Below are positions 1 through 11,592 of a stretch of DNA of 64,000 bases, piece after piece. The stretch covers positions 46,705,220 through 46,769,219 of the forward strand of contig OX387186.1 in assembly GCA_947561395.2 (NCBI GenBank), read 5' to 3'. Made by a program: the position numbers and the translations under genes. This DNA comes from Buxus sempervirens (Eukaryota > Streptophyta > Magnoliopsida > Buxales > Buxaceae). Within the stretch, counting starts at the first letter, position 1. Each line of letters starts with the position of its first letter. The notes under the pieces are model-generated. The model had not been told where the DNA came from, searched no databases, and saw only the letters and a list, made by a program, of their open reading frames with translations.

Positions 1-1311
1 CCTTGCTTTTCTGCTTTCTCAAACCAAGTCTCTTTTCTATTTTATTTTCTGTTTTCAATTCTAAAAATAGTCTAATTTTCTCCATTGCTGTAGAATAAGG
101 CCTAGTTTATACTTGTATTCCCAAACCTGCCTCCAAGTACCTCAAGACTCCTCTCTAGCCATAAAACGTGAAGAGAGAGCTAGGGGAAAAGGGAACAGGT
201 GGATTCTTAGAATAGAACCCTATAATCTGCTCTTCTCTTCTTTTTTATAGAATAAGGCCATTGATTGTTTTTGTATTCCCAAACCTACCTCTAAGTACCT
301 CAAGACTCCTCTCTAGCCGTAAAACGTGAAGAGAGAGCTAGGGGAAAAAAGAATAGGTGGATCCGTAGGGTAGACCTCCATGTGCTATAATCTGTTATAT
401 GTGGTTTTTATTACTCTGTGGATGTTATGTAAGTGTTTTATTTTGAATCTGGAGGAATCCTATGGATCCAGGTTGTTTACAGCATGAGATCCCCACTTCT
501 TTCTATAGTTTGGATTTTTCACACCTTTGCACCTACATCACTGTTTTCTTGATTTTCTTAGTATTTGGATAGGATTCTGGATTTACTATGATCTATATGG
601 TAGATCTAAAACCAAAAGCCTGAAAGTAACCTATAGGGTTTCATGATGTGATTTTGAAATTGTTTTAATCTTGGAGAAAGGATCCTATGGTCTAAACTCT
701 CCCTTTTGATGTTTTTTTATCAACATGGGTTGAGTGGGGGTTCTATTTCTCCACTAATGAGAGATCCAGATTAGATCTGTTCTCCAAATAAATTTCTTCT
801 TCAATGTTTTAATCAAGAGATTTGATTTCAATCTGGTTTTTCAACTTTTTAATGGTTTAGCCTAAAGCTAGTTTTTCAGGTTTATCTTTAGATTGGTTTT
901 CTTTGATTTTTATCGTGAAACCCTTAGAATGGTATGATCATATTGAAGGTTCTGAATTAATCAGGATATTCATATGAAAAACCATACACTTTTGTCATTT
1001 TCATGACTTTTCCTTTATTAAGCAAGCCTTCTTTATTTTTAACATGAACAATACCTAGCAACCACCTTGTGTGGATGAATAGGGGTGCCTAACACCTTCC
1101 CCTGTTCATAACCTAATCCCCTTTCCCATCTCTGGTTGTTTTTGTTTTGTATTTTAAATTAGAGTTATTTTTACTCTAATTTCTGTCTCCTTTATTTTAT
1201 TTGATATTTCGGTGTCCATTCACACCTAAACAGAATGGTGGCGACTCTTTGTTTTAATGAATCTCGTGTGATGATTAGGAAGTCATTAAATTGATTTTTC
1301 CATGTCTCACA
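1..1311 (+). repeat. 5' LTR of element A (3' 1.3 kb of it)
   Basis: It aligns almost base for base with 25788-27094 and ends in TCTCACA, followed by AC and the PBS. About 550 bases of the LTR lie before the window. The missing part should include the palindrome array and TATA box seen in the 3' copy. Near base 35 this copy lacks the CAGGTAAGT splice-donor-like sequence that the 3' LTR has at the matching place. Confidence 0.93.
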
Positions 1312-1313
1312 AC

Positions 1314-1332
1314 TGGCGACTCTGCTTGGGAC
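1314..1332 (+). other. Primer binding site of element A
   Basis: TGGCGACTCTGCTTGGGAC begins with TGG two bases after the LTR end, the expected place for a tRNA primer site. Near-identical sites follow the LTRs of elements B (27553) and E (36377, minus). The sequence resembles the tRNA-Arg type site reported for Ogre-like elements; the tRNA identity is inference. Confidence 0.75.
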
Positions 1333-2701
1333 TTGTGGATTTCAGCCTTTTGGTGTATTTGTTCATGTTTTTTACGTTTTTGTTTTGCTTGCTATTTTGT
1401 GTTTTTAGCATGTTTGATATGTTTTAAATCTGAATTATTGTTTTGCTTGCTATTTTGTATTTTTAAGCATGTTTGGTATGTTTTAAATCTGAATTATTGC
1501 TTAAAAGTTCATGGGGGTAGAAATATGCTTAATTTTGATTTATAGGATTGTTTCTAGAAACATGCGTAGGGGAGGTTTTGGTTTTGTTAAACCATGTTTA
1601 TTTCTTGCTGTATTTACATGATAGCATGTTTTAATTTTCAGCATGACTCTTTGATGTATTATTTGGTTGTATAACATGATCACATTTTTGGCATGTTTGG
1701 GTGATTTTTGTGAGCATGCTTAGGTGCTATAGGATTGCTTTGTTTACTTGTGTTTGTTTACTTTAAATATGCTCCTTTATTATGCCTTGGTTTGTATAAT
1801 GCATGGCTACGAAAAAGAGTGGCAAGGGGTAGGGACGTTGTGAATGCACCCAATTTTTACAAATGCACTGTGCACATTTTATTTTTTTACATAGCCTACC
1901 CATAACCTATAGGAAGTTGAACCCGAATGTGTGTAGCTTGGCGCAACGAGGTCGTTACTTCGGAAAACGAAAGTGAAAACATTCACCTTAGAACTTTAGG
2001 CTAATGATGTGATGACAATGTGGATCTGTGATTCGATTCTGATCATCATTAGGCTTGAGTTCTAAGTTGCCATTAAGCCAAAACCCAAAACCCCTACGCT
2101 TGAAGGTGGAGATACACGTTTTTAGCTAAAGTACACAATTACGTGGGAAAATGGGTTTGTAATCGAGGGAAGGCCGTTTGCATGGTTCACAAGCCAAGGC
2201 ATAATGTGGATGCCATATTGAAGGTAAACAAGGTAACAAGGTAACCTTAAATTTAGCATTATTTTCATGTCATGTAAGTGTCATGGTGTCCATCTATTTG
2301 GGATGAAATTGTTCCCAATAGGTAGGTATCTTAAAATTGGTGTAACCCATAGGAAGAGTTTTTAACTCTTATCAGAATTGATCCTACCCAAAGTCCATAT
2401 AAGAGGCAACCAAAGGTACAAAATCCCTGAATAGGGTGTCTAATTTGGAGGGAACGTGTGCCCTCTCGAGCAGGCATTTTTGCTAGTAGGGTTAAAGTCC
2501 ACTTTGGGACAGTTTAGAAGCCTTGAAAGGGTGAACCGTATGTTTGGATAAGCAATCCAAGTGATCAAATCATGTAAAAATGGAAAAAAAAACTCCAAAA
2601 CCCGTATGTACTACACAGGCAACCCTTGACCGCATTTTTTATGCGGGCAAGCCTTGCCCGCAATTTAAGTACGAGTAGGGCCGGACCGTAGTATATATAC
2701 G
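1333..2701 (+). other. Element A untranslated leader, first part
   Basis: There is no credible gene here. The sequence is T-rich with repeated GCATGTTT motifs. Bases about 1800-2000 are homologous, inverted, to 35270-35440 in the leader of element E, so this is conserved leader rather than host DNA. Bases 2600-2701 hold copies of the element's GGGCA/TGCCC palindrome, after which solo LTR D1 interrupts. Confidence 0.7.
2642..2662. repeat. Leader copy of the A-type palindrome
   Basis: The 8-bp arms TGCGGGCA and TGCCCGCA are separated by a 5-base loop. It is the same motif as in the LTR array at 25351-25484 and upstream of the antisense genes. Degenerate partial copies flank it on both sides. 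Confidence 0.75.
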
Positions 2702-5692
2702 TGTAACGCCCCGAACCCGGGTCAGTGCAAACCGGCACCCAACCCGAACCCGGTTCGCTACTGTAACAACCCAAGGCCGGTTCAACAACCAAACTCGAGG
2801 TGTTACCACGAAGCTGGGGTCAGATACAAACCAAGATTCACAATAATTTTAAAATTTACAAATTAATTACATCAGAGTTATGGTGGCCAATAACAACAAT
2901 TCTTTATTCATTAATATCAATTCTGTTTACAATAAAGTTTATCTAATCAACATGTGGCATTAATACCAATTATATTTCTACCCATCAAATTAAAACCCCA
3001 TCTTCGCGATCTCTCCAAGCAACCTGAAAAATATAGGGGAAAACGGAGTGAGATTTACATCTCAGCAAGTAGCAGGTGCATGCAATTTGAAACAGTCCAA
3101 TATAAGCAAATAGTCATGATGTATTCAATTAATCAACGATAAGACGAGAAATCCAAGTTATTCATGGCAATTACAAATAAGGCGATGAAACATATGTTCA
3201 TGTATAAATACCAGTCTCTTGATGTTAACGAGGTAAAACCGATAAAAGCGATAAAACACGTGCCATTGCAGGACTCACAAAGATGATAAGTATTTGAGAT
3301 GACACTCGACTAAATGCTGTTCCACCCGTGCGGCTTAGGGGCAGTGCTACTTAATGATACTCAAGCCCCATGCAGCACAGCTTAGGCAAGAGCCATAGTC
3401 ACCGACTTATTGCGCACGAACCCCGCAGAGTTGGACGTACCACCAGCATGCAGCACCAGAATCAATACATGGAGTGTGGTCGCTTATCCACATGTACAGG
3501 GAATCACCAGCGGCTCACCGGGGTGTCCCTCCAGACATAGGACCCTCCCAGAGCAAACTAACTTGCAAAGGGAAGCGCGCTCGCAATATAGGAGTAAGTC
3601 AACCCAAACTAAATACCACTTAGCTAACCAGCCAAAACTATGGATCCATATACAGCTAAGCCCACTGACACAAACCACGATAAAAACACATACGGGAGGA
3701 CACGCTAATGTAGGAGGCATACACACTTTTACCCGTAAAGGATTACACATCTCTACACAGAGGATTAACCATCTCTGCCGTAAAAGATAGTATCAACTCA
3801 ACCACAGAAGCCGTATCACCCAACCGTAAAATTAAAGAGAACAATATCATACCACCTACCAATCCATACCAAAGTATTCCATTCCATGTGAAATCCATGA
3901 TTCAATCATAACAAATCCAATTATAGGCATTTTCAGAAAAACCTATGCAATTCTTCCAATCAAAATAAAACTCAAGTATCATAAATCCGGTAAAATCTGA
4001 GTTTAGGCAATTCCAATAGCCAATATTCCTATATAAAGCTCAAATAAAAGTAAATCAAATCATGCTTGAACTTTTCCTTCTTAATCCCTTTATTAGAATC
4101 CAATTTCCTACCTTCGCACCTAAGCTAGTTTCTATTTGAATTTTCTGTATTTTATTTTTCCAGCATGTTCTACAGACCTAGAATGAAGTTTAAAAGATGT
4201 TTATAAGCTATAAATTTCAGTAGTATTATTTCTAGCAATATCCATACCCTTTGACTCTTTTATAAACAATCCTTTCATTATAACCTTCAATTTATTGCTT
4301 ATTCTTTCCAAATTAATTTTATAATTTTTATAGCTTAATTAGGTCCTTATAAAGATGCTAACATGCTTAACTAATCATAGGAATTATTGGATATTTATTC
4401 GAATTACAAAATCCCCAAAATCTACAAATTTTATTTAGAGCGCCTACCTCTACAGGGCTGGGCGATCCTAGGCGCTCGTGCAATTTTTAACAGAATTTTC
4501 CAGATTTTCCAATTTCGGATTCTTATGCTTTTTCTTTATGTTTTCTTGATCTAAATTAATCTTCAAACTTTCTGAAACTTACCTAGAGCCTTCTAGAGTA
4601 ATTTTTATGAATTAAATACCCTCCTATCCTTATTTACATAATCCAACTAAACTTTCTTCATTAATTTGATAAATCCACCAAGAATACAAATCATGAAAAT
4701 ATAAGAAACTTGATTCCATGTAAATACAGTTCCGTCTAATCCATTCTAACCATATGAAATCACAGAAATCAAAATCATGCAGTTTCTCACGTTTTCCAAA
4801 GGTTACTACTTGCCTTATACGCTAAATCCTTCTTCCATTGCACCTTCTAATTCTGGACCAGACTTTTGCTCCCAACCGCACCAAGCTAGACTCTTCCAAT
4901 TCAAATCTCCACCGTTCACAATGTAGTTTTATCAGTCACGAACAAAACTTCCAAATTTTAAGGCGATCCACCGTACAGATTTGCCCCGATCGCGTTTTGA
5001 TGGTGGCTGGTCAGACACCTCCATTAGAAACCTCCTTCCTTTCTCTCCCTCTTTTCTCTCCATAAGAAACCCACGAAAATTCCCTCTTGTCTAACCTTAG
5101 TCTCCTATTTATACTAGGCTTTAGAAATCCTAAACCAACCCTAATTGGCTAATTTAATTTGGGCTAACCCAACCATGGTCTAGTTAATGTCTAATCCTTC
5201 TAATTTAATTCCTACTTTTTCTCCACCTTCTATTTTCTACTTAAACAATACTAATTAAGTTTCTTATTATCTAAACTCATGAAAATAACCTATTTTCGTG
5301 CAAAATATTTAATTAAACATTTCTATCACTTAAGACCTTATTTTCTCCAAATTAAGACGTGAAATCTCCTAATTACCCTTTTTCCCTATTTTAGGCTTTT
5401 ATTAATTTCTTTTAATTTCTAACATGTCAAAATAATTTGTTTTCTTCTATTTTCTAATTCTAATTATTATTTGATGATCTATTTACTAATTACCCTTTTC
5501 TGAAAATTACCAAAATATCCTTTTTATTCTTTTAGGCTAATTTCATTAAAATTCTTTCTTTATTTTCAACTTAGAACTTATTTGGATTAATTATCCTCTA
5601 AATCTTCACTTTTTCTTTTAATTAGGACTTAACTCATATTTTCTTTTATTTATTATTTATTTATTTATTAGGTGAAAAATCGTGGTTTTACA
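2702..5692 (+). mobile_element. Solo LTR D1 inside element A leader
   Basis: It starts TGTAACGCCCC and ends TTTTACA (TG...CA). The flanking five bases are ATACG (2697-2701) and ATATG (5693-5697), a target duplication with one C-to-T change. It shares its start and an internal block (about 3050-3090, ATCTCAGCRAGTAGCA) with D2 at 41041-43427, so both belong to one LTR family. No internal coding region, PBS or second LTR is present, so it is a solo LTR of about 3 kb. The TGTAAC(A/G)CCCC start is common among Del/Tekay-type chromovirus LTRs, but the family assignment is tentative. ORFs within it have no domain signature. Confidence 0.82.
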
Positions 5693-5871
5693 ATATGGGC
5701 TTCACGGAAAATTCAATTTTAGTGGTTTTTTCCCACCAAATCTTGTTCCTTTAACCTTTAAGTGATGATAAAGGGAAATGAGTTTGAATAAAATGTTTCA
5801 AAAAAATAATAATAAATAAATAAATAAAATAAAAATGAGAAACAAAATTTCCTGAAGATTGAAAAAAATAT
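5693..5871 (+). other. Element A leader between D1 and the minisatellite
   Basis: The leader resumes after the D1 target duplication. This is AT-rich noncoding sequence with a TAAA-rich run near 5805-5835. No ORF or motif was recognised. Confidence 0.5.
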
Positions 5872-6595
5872 CTCTGGGCCTCTGAAAGCCTTTGAATTTC
5901 ATATCTTTTTCAAAAAAAAAAAATCCCTGGGCCTCTGAAAGCCTTTGAATTCAGACCTTTTTCAAAATATTTCTGGGCCTCTGAAAGCCTTTGAATTTCA
6001 TATCTTTTTCAAACATATCCTTTGGGCTGTCTAAAAGCCTTTGAATTTTAGACAAATCATTCCTTTGGGCCGTCTATAAGCCTCTGAATTATAGACACAT
6101 ATCCTTTGGGTCACCTATAAGTCTCTGAATTATAGACACAAATCCTTGGGCCTCTGAAAGCCTTTGAATTTCAGATTTTACCATTGGGCTTCTGAAAGCC
6201 TTTGAATTTCAGACTTTACCCTTGGGCCTCTGAAAACCTTTGAATTTCAGACTTTACCCTTGGGCCTCTGAAAGCCTTTGAATTTCAGATCGTTCTCAAA
6301 AACATCCCTGGGCCTTTGAATTTCAGACTTTTTCCAAAAATATCTCTGGGCCTCTGAAAGCCTTTGAATTTAAGACCGTTTTCAAAAATATTCCTGGGCC
6401 TCTGAAAGCCTTTGAATTTCAGACCGTTTTCAAAAATATTCCTGGGCCTCTGAAAGCCTTTGAATTTCAGATTTTGATTATGGCCCCTTTGGAAGCCCTA
6501 GAATATTTCATTCCTTTTGTGGGCCCTTTGGAAGCCCTAAAATATTCCATTCTTTTTATGAGACCTTTGGAAGCCCTAAAATATTCCAACAATTC
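5872..6595 (+). repeat. Hairpin-forming minisatellite upstream of gag (element A)
   Basis: About 17 tandem units of roughly 37-48 bp carry the core GGGCCTCTGAAAGCCTTTGAA followed by TTTCAGA. Each unit can fold with a 9-11 base loop. Stems differ between units yet stay paired: TCTGAAA/TTTCAGA (6153-6175), GTCTAAAA/TTTTAGAC (6029-6053), GTCTATAA/TTATAGAC (6072-6096). The last three units (6480-6595) have GGAA/TTCC stems around GCCCTA, matching the element E repeat. Confidence 0.88.
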
Positions 6596-6751
6596 TTTTA
6601 ACCCAAATAAAAATGAAAAAAAAAAATCCAAGCTCGTGTTCACCTAACTTGCATACATGCATTTATAGGTAGGTAACTGAAATTGAATTGGTACTGATAT
6701 TTCTTTTTAATTATTTTTCCAGGTACCAATACACTTGCAACCATAGCTCCT

Positions 6752-8323
6752 ATGATCAGATCAAGAGCTCGCACCATGCATTCCACTGAGAATGAAGCTG
6801 ATGTTCCTAACCCAGACATTGCCCTGCTATAGGAACAAGTAGCAGGACTTGCCTGAATGCTAGAGAACTTACTGGCGGTGCAAGTCCAAGCCCAAAACCA
6901 AGCCTCCACTTCCACCCACGCACCACCACCTCAAACCAATATCTCACCCCCGATTCAACCTATTCCGGAACCCATTTCTGAACACACCCCTGAACCTATA
7001 CTGATCAGGGAAGAGACGATTGAATCCCAGAAAGAAAAGGAAAAAGAGAGGATGAGGGATGAGATAAAAAAGAAACTCATGCACAGGATGGAAATGATCC
7101 AAGATGAACTGAGGGATGTGAAAGGAGTAAGTAACTATGGGGGCACCAACTTTGAAGACCTATGCCTGTACCTAGATGTTAACCTACGGCTAAGTTCAAA
7201 TGCTCGGACCTGGAAAAATACGATGGCACTGGCTGCCCCATGAGCCATCTGAAGTTGTACTGCGAGGCCCTATGCCAGTTCGGTCGGGATGATGGCATTC
7301 TGATTCAGCTCTTCCAAAGGAGCTTAAGTGGAACTGCTTTGAGGTGGTTCACTACCTTAGATTATGGAAGGATCAAAAGGTGGAAGGACTTAGTAGATGC
7401 TTTCCTAGCCCAATATAAGTTCAACTCAGAGATCGTACCAGATAGGTACGATGTGATGAGGATGAGTAAAGGAGGGGATGAGTCGGTAAGGCAGTATGCT
7501 ATAAGGTGGAGGGAGACGGCCTCTCAAGTCAGACCACCTATGTTGGAGCAAGAGATGATTTCTATTTTCATCAGTACACTGGGTCAACCATTCTATAGCC
7601 ACTTGGTGGGTCAAACCACCAGTAATTTTGCTGCCTTGGTACAAGTAGCCGACCGAATCGAGGACGGGATCAAGTCGGGTAAAATAATTGACCATTCTGC
7701 CATGGTCAATCAGCAGGACCCCAATATGAAGAGAAGGAATGGCATGAGGAAGAATGAGAACAAGAAAAAGGGAGAGGTGAACATGGTACAACAACCATAT
7801 GTCCCCAATAAGCCTATACAAATCAACGTGCCCACTCCACCTACCCAGCAGGCCCCCATGAGGGTTAATGTTCCAGCAGCACCCTCAGACCAAAAGAGGG
7901 CTTTTAATAAGGAGGAAAGGGATGCCTGGTTCACATCAAGGAGAAATAGGGTTTTCACCCCTATTCTAATGTCTCCGTCTCAGTTGCTACCAACTCTATT
8001 GCAAGCAGGGTACATTACCTTAAGAGAGCCAAATCCGAATGCATCCAAGGGAGAAATTTTGACCCTTCCACCACTTGCGATTTCCACATGGGTGCACCTG
8101 GACACCCTACTGACAAGTGTTGGCCGTTGAAACACGCCATTCAGGACTTGATTGACCAAAATACCCTGTCTTTCAATACAGGGGCTCCCAATCCTCCCAG
8201 AATGGACATTGGACAAAACCCTTTGCCTCAGCATCATGGGGCAGACCCATCTAATGTCATAGGGGACATTTCTTCTGATAAAATATCCTTTGACCTATCT
8301 CAGTTAATTGCTCTTATAGGGAC
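6752..8323 (+). pseudogene. gag: Element A gag, 5' part (degraded)
   Basis: This would encode the capsid polyprotein of a Tat-type element. The start ATG is at 6752 or 6776, just after a strong acceptor-like TTTTTCCAG at 6713-6721. It reads through a Pro/Gln-rich N-terminus and the retrotransposon gag domain (7240-7700; motifs RWFTTLDYGRIKRWKDL, QYKFNSEIVPDRYD and YAIRWRETASQ). It ends with a Cys/His motif CDFHMGAPGHPTDKCW (about 8070-8115) in place of a classic zinc knuckle. It is broken by TAG at 6830 and TGA at 6854, and by frameshifts near 7184 and 8050. The solo LTR C splits the frame at 8323; gag resumes after 11592. Confidence 0.9.
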
Positions 8324-8402
8324 TGTAAGCACCTCATTTTTGCGCTCCCAGAAAAACCAAAAATGCAAACCCTAGACAGAAAGTCAAACCCTAAGGGGTG
8401 AA

Positions 8403-8840
8403 AAGTTGACTTTTTGATCAAGTGAAAATTGGCCACCTCGCTTTATGTCATTGGATAGAGAATCTTGACACAGTTCCAACGCAACTGAGTTTGCAGGAAT
8501 CGGGGTCCGGATGAAAGTTCTGCGAGCGGTCAAACTTGAGCAGAGCCAAAAGTTGACTTTTTGCTAAAATCCGATCCAGAGGCCTACCCCTAGGTCATTG
8601 GATAGGGAATCTCGACACAGTTCCAACGCAACTAAGTTTGCAGGAATCGGGGTCCGGATGAAGGTTCCACGGGCGGTCAAACTTGAGCAGAGCCAAAAGT
8701 TGACTTTCTGCTAAAATCCGATCCAGAGGCCTACCCCTAAGTCATGGGATAGAGGCTCCGATACGATTCTAACGCAACTGAGTTTGCCCAAATCGGAGTC
8801 CGGATGGGAAAAATATGAGCTGTCAAAGTTCCCGAGCAGC
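8403..8840 (+). repeat. 148-bp tandem triplication in LTR C
   Basis: The phrase AAAGTTGACTTT recurs at 8403, 8551 and 8699 with whole-unit similarity (cagttccaacgcaact, gaatcggggtccgg). The homologous B LTR (from 40884) has only two diverged units, so the copy number changed within the family. Confidence 0.85.
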
Positions 8841-9036
8841 AGAACCGGCAAACTGCACACGTGGCAAAAAGCTGCACACGTGGCAAGTTGCACAGGAAAA
8901 TATCTTGGGGATCAAATCCGTAAATATCTAAATGTAAGAAATATCCCAGGGACTAAATCTGTAAAAATCCGAGAATATCGGATTAAATTGAAATTGGCCA
9001 GGGACTAAATCTGAATTTTTCAGATTTTCACAACCG

Positions 9037-9080
9037 GCGAGCGGCGGCATTAAATGATTTTTCATCATTATGCCGCTCGC
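9037..9080. repeat. Palindrome upstream of the LTR C TATA box
   Basis: The outer arms GCGAGCGGC and GCCGCTCGC continue inward to GGCATTAAATGAT and ATCATTATGCC around the loop TTTTC, with a small bulge. It lies about 45 bp upstream of the TATA box at 9126, the same position as the palindrome arrays of the other LTRs. Confidence 0.75.
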
Positions 9081-9125
9081 GCGGACGTGGCAAGAGAGTG
9101 AGCGCCCCCCCTTTTTTTTCCCCCT

Positions 9126-9132
9126 TATATAA
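9126..9132 (+). promoter_or_regulatory. TATA box of solo LTR C
   Basis: TATATAA lies in a C-rich context and is followed by GC-rich transcribed sequence. Its position matches the TATA boxes in the other LTRs. A splice-donor-like CAGGTATTG follows at about 9533-9541. Confidence 0.6.
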
Positions 9133-10084
9133 GCTGCGCGACTTTTCGCGCAAAGGGTTGGAAGATTTTGAAAAAAAGCTTAGGGCTCGAGGATTTTGGG
9201 TTCGGAAAAAATTTTGGCTAGGCTCTTCTTGGTCGAAGGATTTTGGTGGGAGGATTCTTCGGGTTGGAAGACTCTCGGGTTGGGGATTTTTCAGTGAAGG
9301 TTTTTATTCTGGTTGGCTTTTGGTTTTCAAAAACTTCCCCTCCCGTAGCCTGACTTCCCTCCCTAGATCCCCAAGCACCCGACCTTGCCTTCTTACCCCC
9401 TCTTTTCTCCTTCTTCTTCATCCTTCTACCAAAGACCGGAGGAGCTACTTGCAGTGGCTGTTGGAGAGGAAGCTCGCAGCGGCGTTTCGCTTCGAGGAGG
9501 TCACACACTTCCACGAAAGAGCTCAGAACTTTCAGGTATTGTTCCCTTCTAGCTCCTATGCTACATATATGAAAACCGGTTCTCTTGCATGACTTTTTTT
9601 GTATAAGTATGGTATCCACCACGTTTGCTTCCACATGGGATCTTCCAGGCTATGGTTCTGGGCAATATAGGATTTGGCGTAAAAGGGAGTGTGTTCCCGG
9701 CTAAGTGAGTCTTTTGTATCCCTGTAAACCCCCCCTCTCTTTCCTTTCCCTGACGGTTACCTGACATGCTCGAAGGTCCGGTCTAGCCCAGGCGTAGGTA
9801 AGAGTTTTGTGTTTTTTCTTGCCCATGCAATCTCTGTCTTTTATGGTCTCTATTTAATTTTTACTAAACATGCCAACATGCTCCCCAAACCCCTGCCTGT
9901 GTGCTTGCTAACATGCTCCATCATCCCCATTACCCCTGTGAAGTCATCGGGCTTGGTTTTATGTATCATCGGGCTCGGTTTTGTTTAAAAAGAGATTGGG
10001 AGTTGTGTGGTGAAGTAGTTTAGTTAATTTGAATACAAGTTTAAGTGCCTTCTGGGGAGTGGTCGAAGCCCAGGGAAGTGTTCT

Positions 10085-10610
10085 GGGCAATATTATTCGT
10101 GATGTATTTTGATTACATGGTTGTATTGTGAGTTTTCTGGGTTTTCTGGAATATCATGAGTCCGAGCATGAGAGTGAATTACAACTTGAAATAAAATGTG
10201 TTTAGATTAAATACAAAACTAGTTGGGAAGTGTTCTAGGCATATTAGGAGACTAGTGGAACAATTACAGACCGAAAAGGATCGGCCAGAGATGGAGATCT
10301 CGAAATAACAGAGAGTCGAAAATCGTAGTGAGTATCCGCCGACTTGGCGCTCACTTAGGAAGTAGGCGCCCTTTTAATTTCACTACCCGCCGAGCTGGCG
10401 CCCACTTGGCGCTCAGCTCGCGCTCACTTAAAACCATACGCGATTCTCGCTCGAAGCCGGCGCCCATCTCACGCCCACTTCCCGCCCAGCTCGCGCTCAC
10501 TTAGTATCGAGTGAGCCCATTTTACGTGCCGAAATTGATTCTTGACTGAACCAAGGGGGATTTTGATGTCTTGGGGTTTATACCACTTAACCAATCTTGA
10601 GCCAGTTTTT
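10085..10610. repeat. Module with GC-rich GAGCGCC array shared with D2 in inverted orientation
   Basis: This block is homologous to the reverse complement of 42285-42830 inside D2. Both contain a cluster of GGCGCCCACTT / AAGTGAGCGCC units (here 10330-10505). Both also share flanks such as TTTTCTGGAATA, CTCGAAATAACAGAGA and GGGGGATTTTGATGTCTTGG. It is unusual, because C and D are otherwise unrelated LTR families. Confidence 0.8.
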
Positions 10611-11592
10611 TTTCTGACAAAGTGTCAATCTTGTGTATTTTTTTTGTGTGATTATTGCTGGATGTGAGTGCCACTTCCGAACCAAACCGGATAAACCGAC
10701 GGGGCTCACCAAGCCCAATAAACACAAATGAAATGAATGCATGTAACTTAATCAAGATAAGTGAAACCGATTAAACCGGGCGGGCCAAACCTAATGCGGC
10801 CCACCCGAACCAGATTTGTGAAATTGATGCATGAAATGTATGGTTTGGCCGAGACCAAGGGCAAGGGCCTACCGGGCCCGCCAAAGCCCACCAACCGAAC
10901 CAAGGAAGGGTGCAAACCCTAACTTCCGGTAACTTGGGCTTACAAGCCCAGATTTGGACTACGGGCCCCAAGCCCAGTGTCCAACTCATTTTGGCAAAAT
11001 TAAAAAGATAAATCCAATAAAAATACTTGGCCACCATGTGGGCCCACCTTAGGGGCCCACAAACCAGTCCAGCCCACCTTTTCATGGAAAACACTTAAAC
11101 TTTAAATCTGAACTTAAAGTAAAATCAAAACACTTAACCAAAGCCCAAAGGGCCTCCTAGGATAGGCCGAGGCCCACAAGGGCACACGGGCTTGACTAAA
11201 CCCACCAAGGACACCGTGGGCCTTCCAACGGGGCCCACCCAACCAGACTCAGACTACCTAATTAATCAAGATAAAAGCAATTAAAGGGACCCACACCACT
11301 CAGGTGGTCCCGCCAGACTTAACCAAGCTACATATCGGTTTAGGAATCGGGTGAGACCAAAGTAAGCTGACTCAAACCAGGACAAACCTAAGGGACCCGT
11401 CACCCGACGGGGTGGACCGGGGTGTCTACAGACTTCCCCGGACCGCAACCGAGACCCTACTTAGAATCTCAAAGCCGCAGACCAAAAGCCTTAATAGACA
11501 AAGATTAGGCACCCAGGTATCCGCCTGTACCCCATCAGGCTGTGGCGACTCCGAATTTTCCCGTGCCGCGTTTCCCACGCACGCACAGGGAC

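Larger units (their letters stand above)
8324..11587 (+). mobile_element. Solo LTR C inserted in element A gag
   Basis: A 3264-bp TG...CA unit (TGTAAGCACC ... CGCACACA) is flanked by a perfect 5-bp target duplication GGGAC at 8319-8323 and 11588-11592. Its start and its final 200 bases match the B-family LTR (40884-45855 and 27095-27549). It is therefore a diverged solo LTR of the B family, produced by LTR-LTR recombination. Inside are a 148-bp tandem triplication, a palindrome, a TATA box and a block shared in inverted orientation with D2. The 9098-9592 ORF is noncoding LTR. Confidence 0.92.

Noticed and set aside
1314-1332. Possible tRNA gene at the TGGCGACTC motifs (also 11533, 27476, 27553)
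   Set aside because: Only a primer-binding-site length match is present; no cloverleaf. Copies inside LTR ends (for example TGTGGCGACTCCG at 11531) are LTR sequence.
3410-3790. 126-codon frame in solo LTR D1
   Set aside because: Inside an LTR with no protein signature; the equivalent region of D2 is not coding.
9098-9592. 164-codon frame (and its minus-strand partner) in LTR C
   Set aside because: Lies in the transcribed part of a solo LTR downstream of its TATA box; no domain, and not open in the related B LTR.
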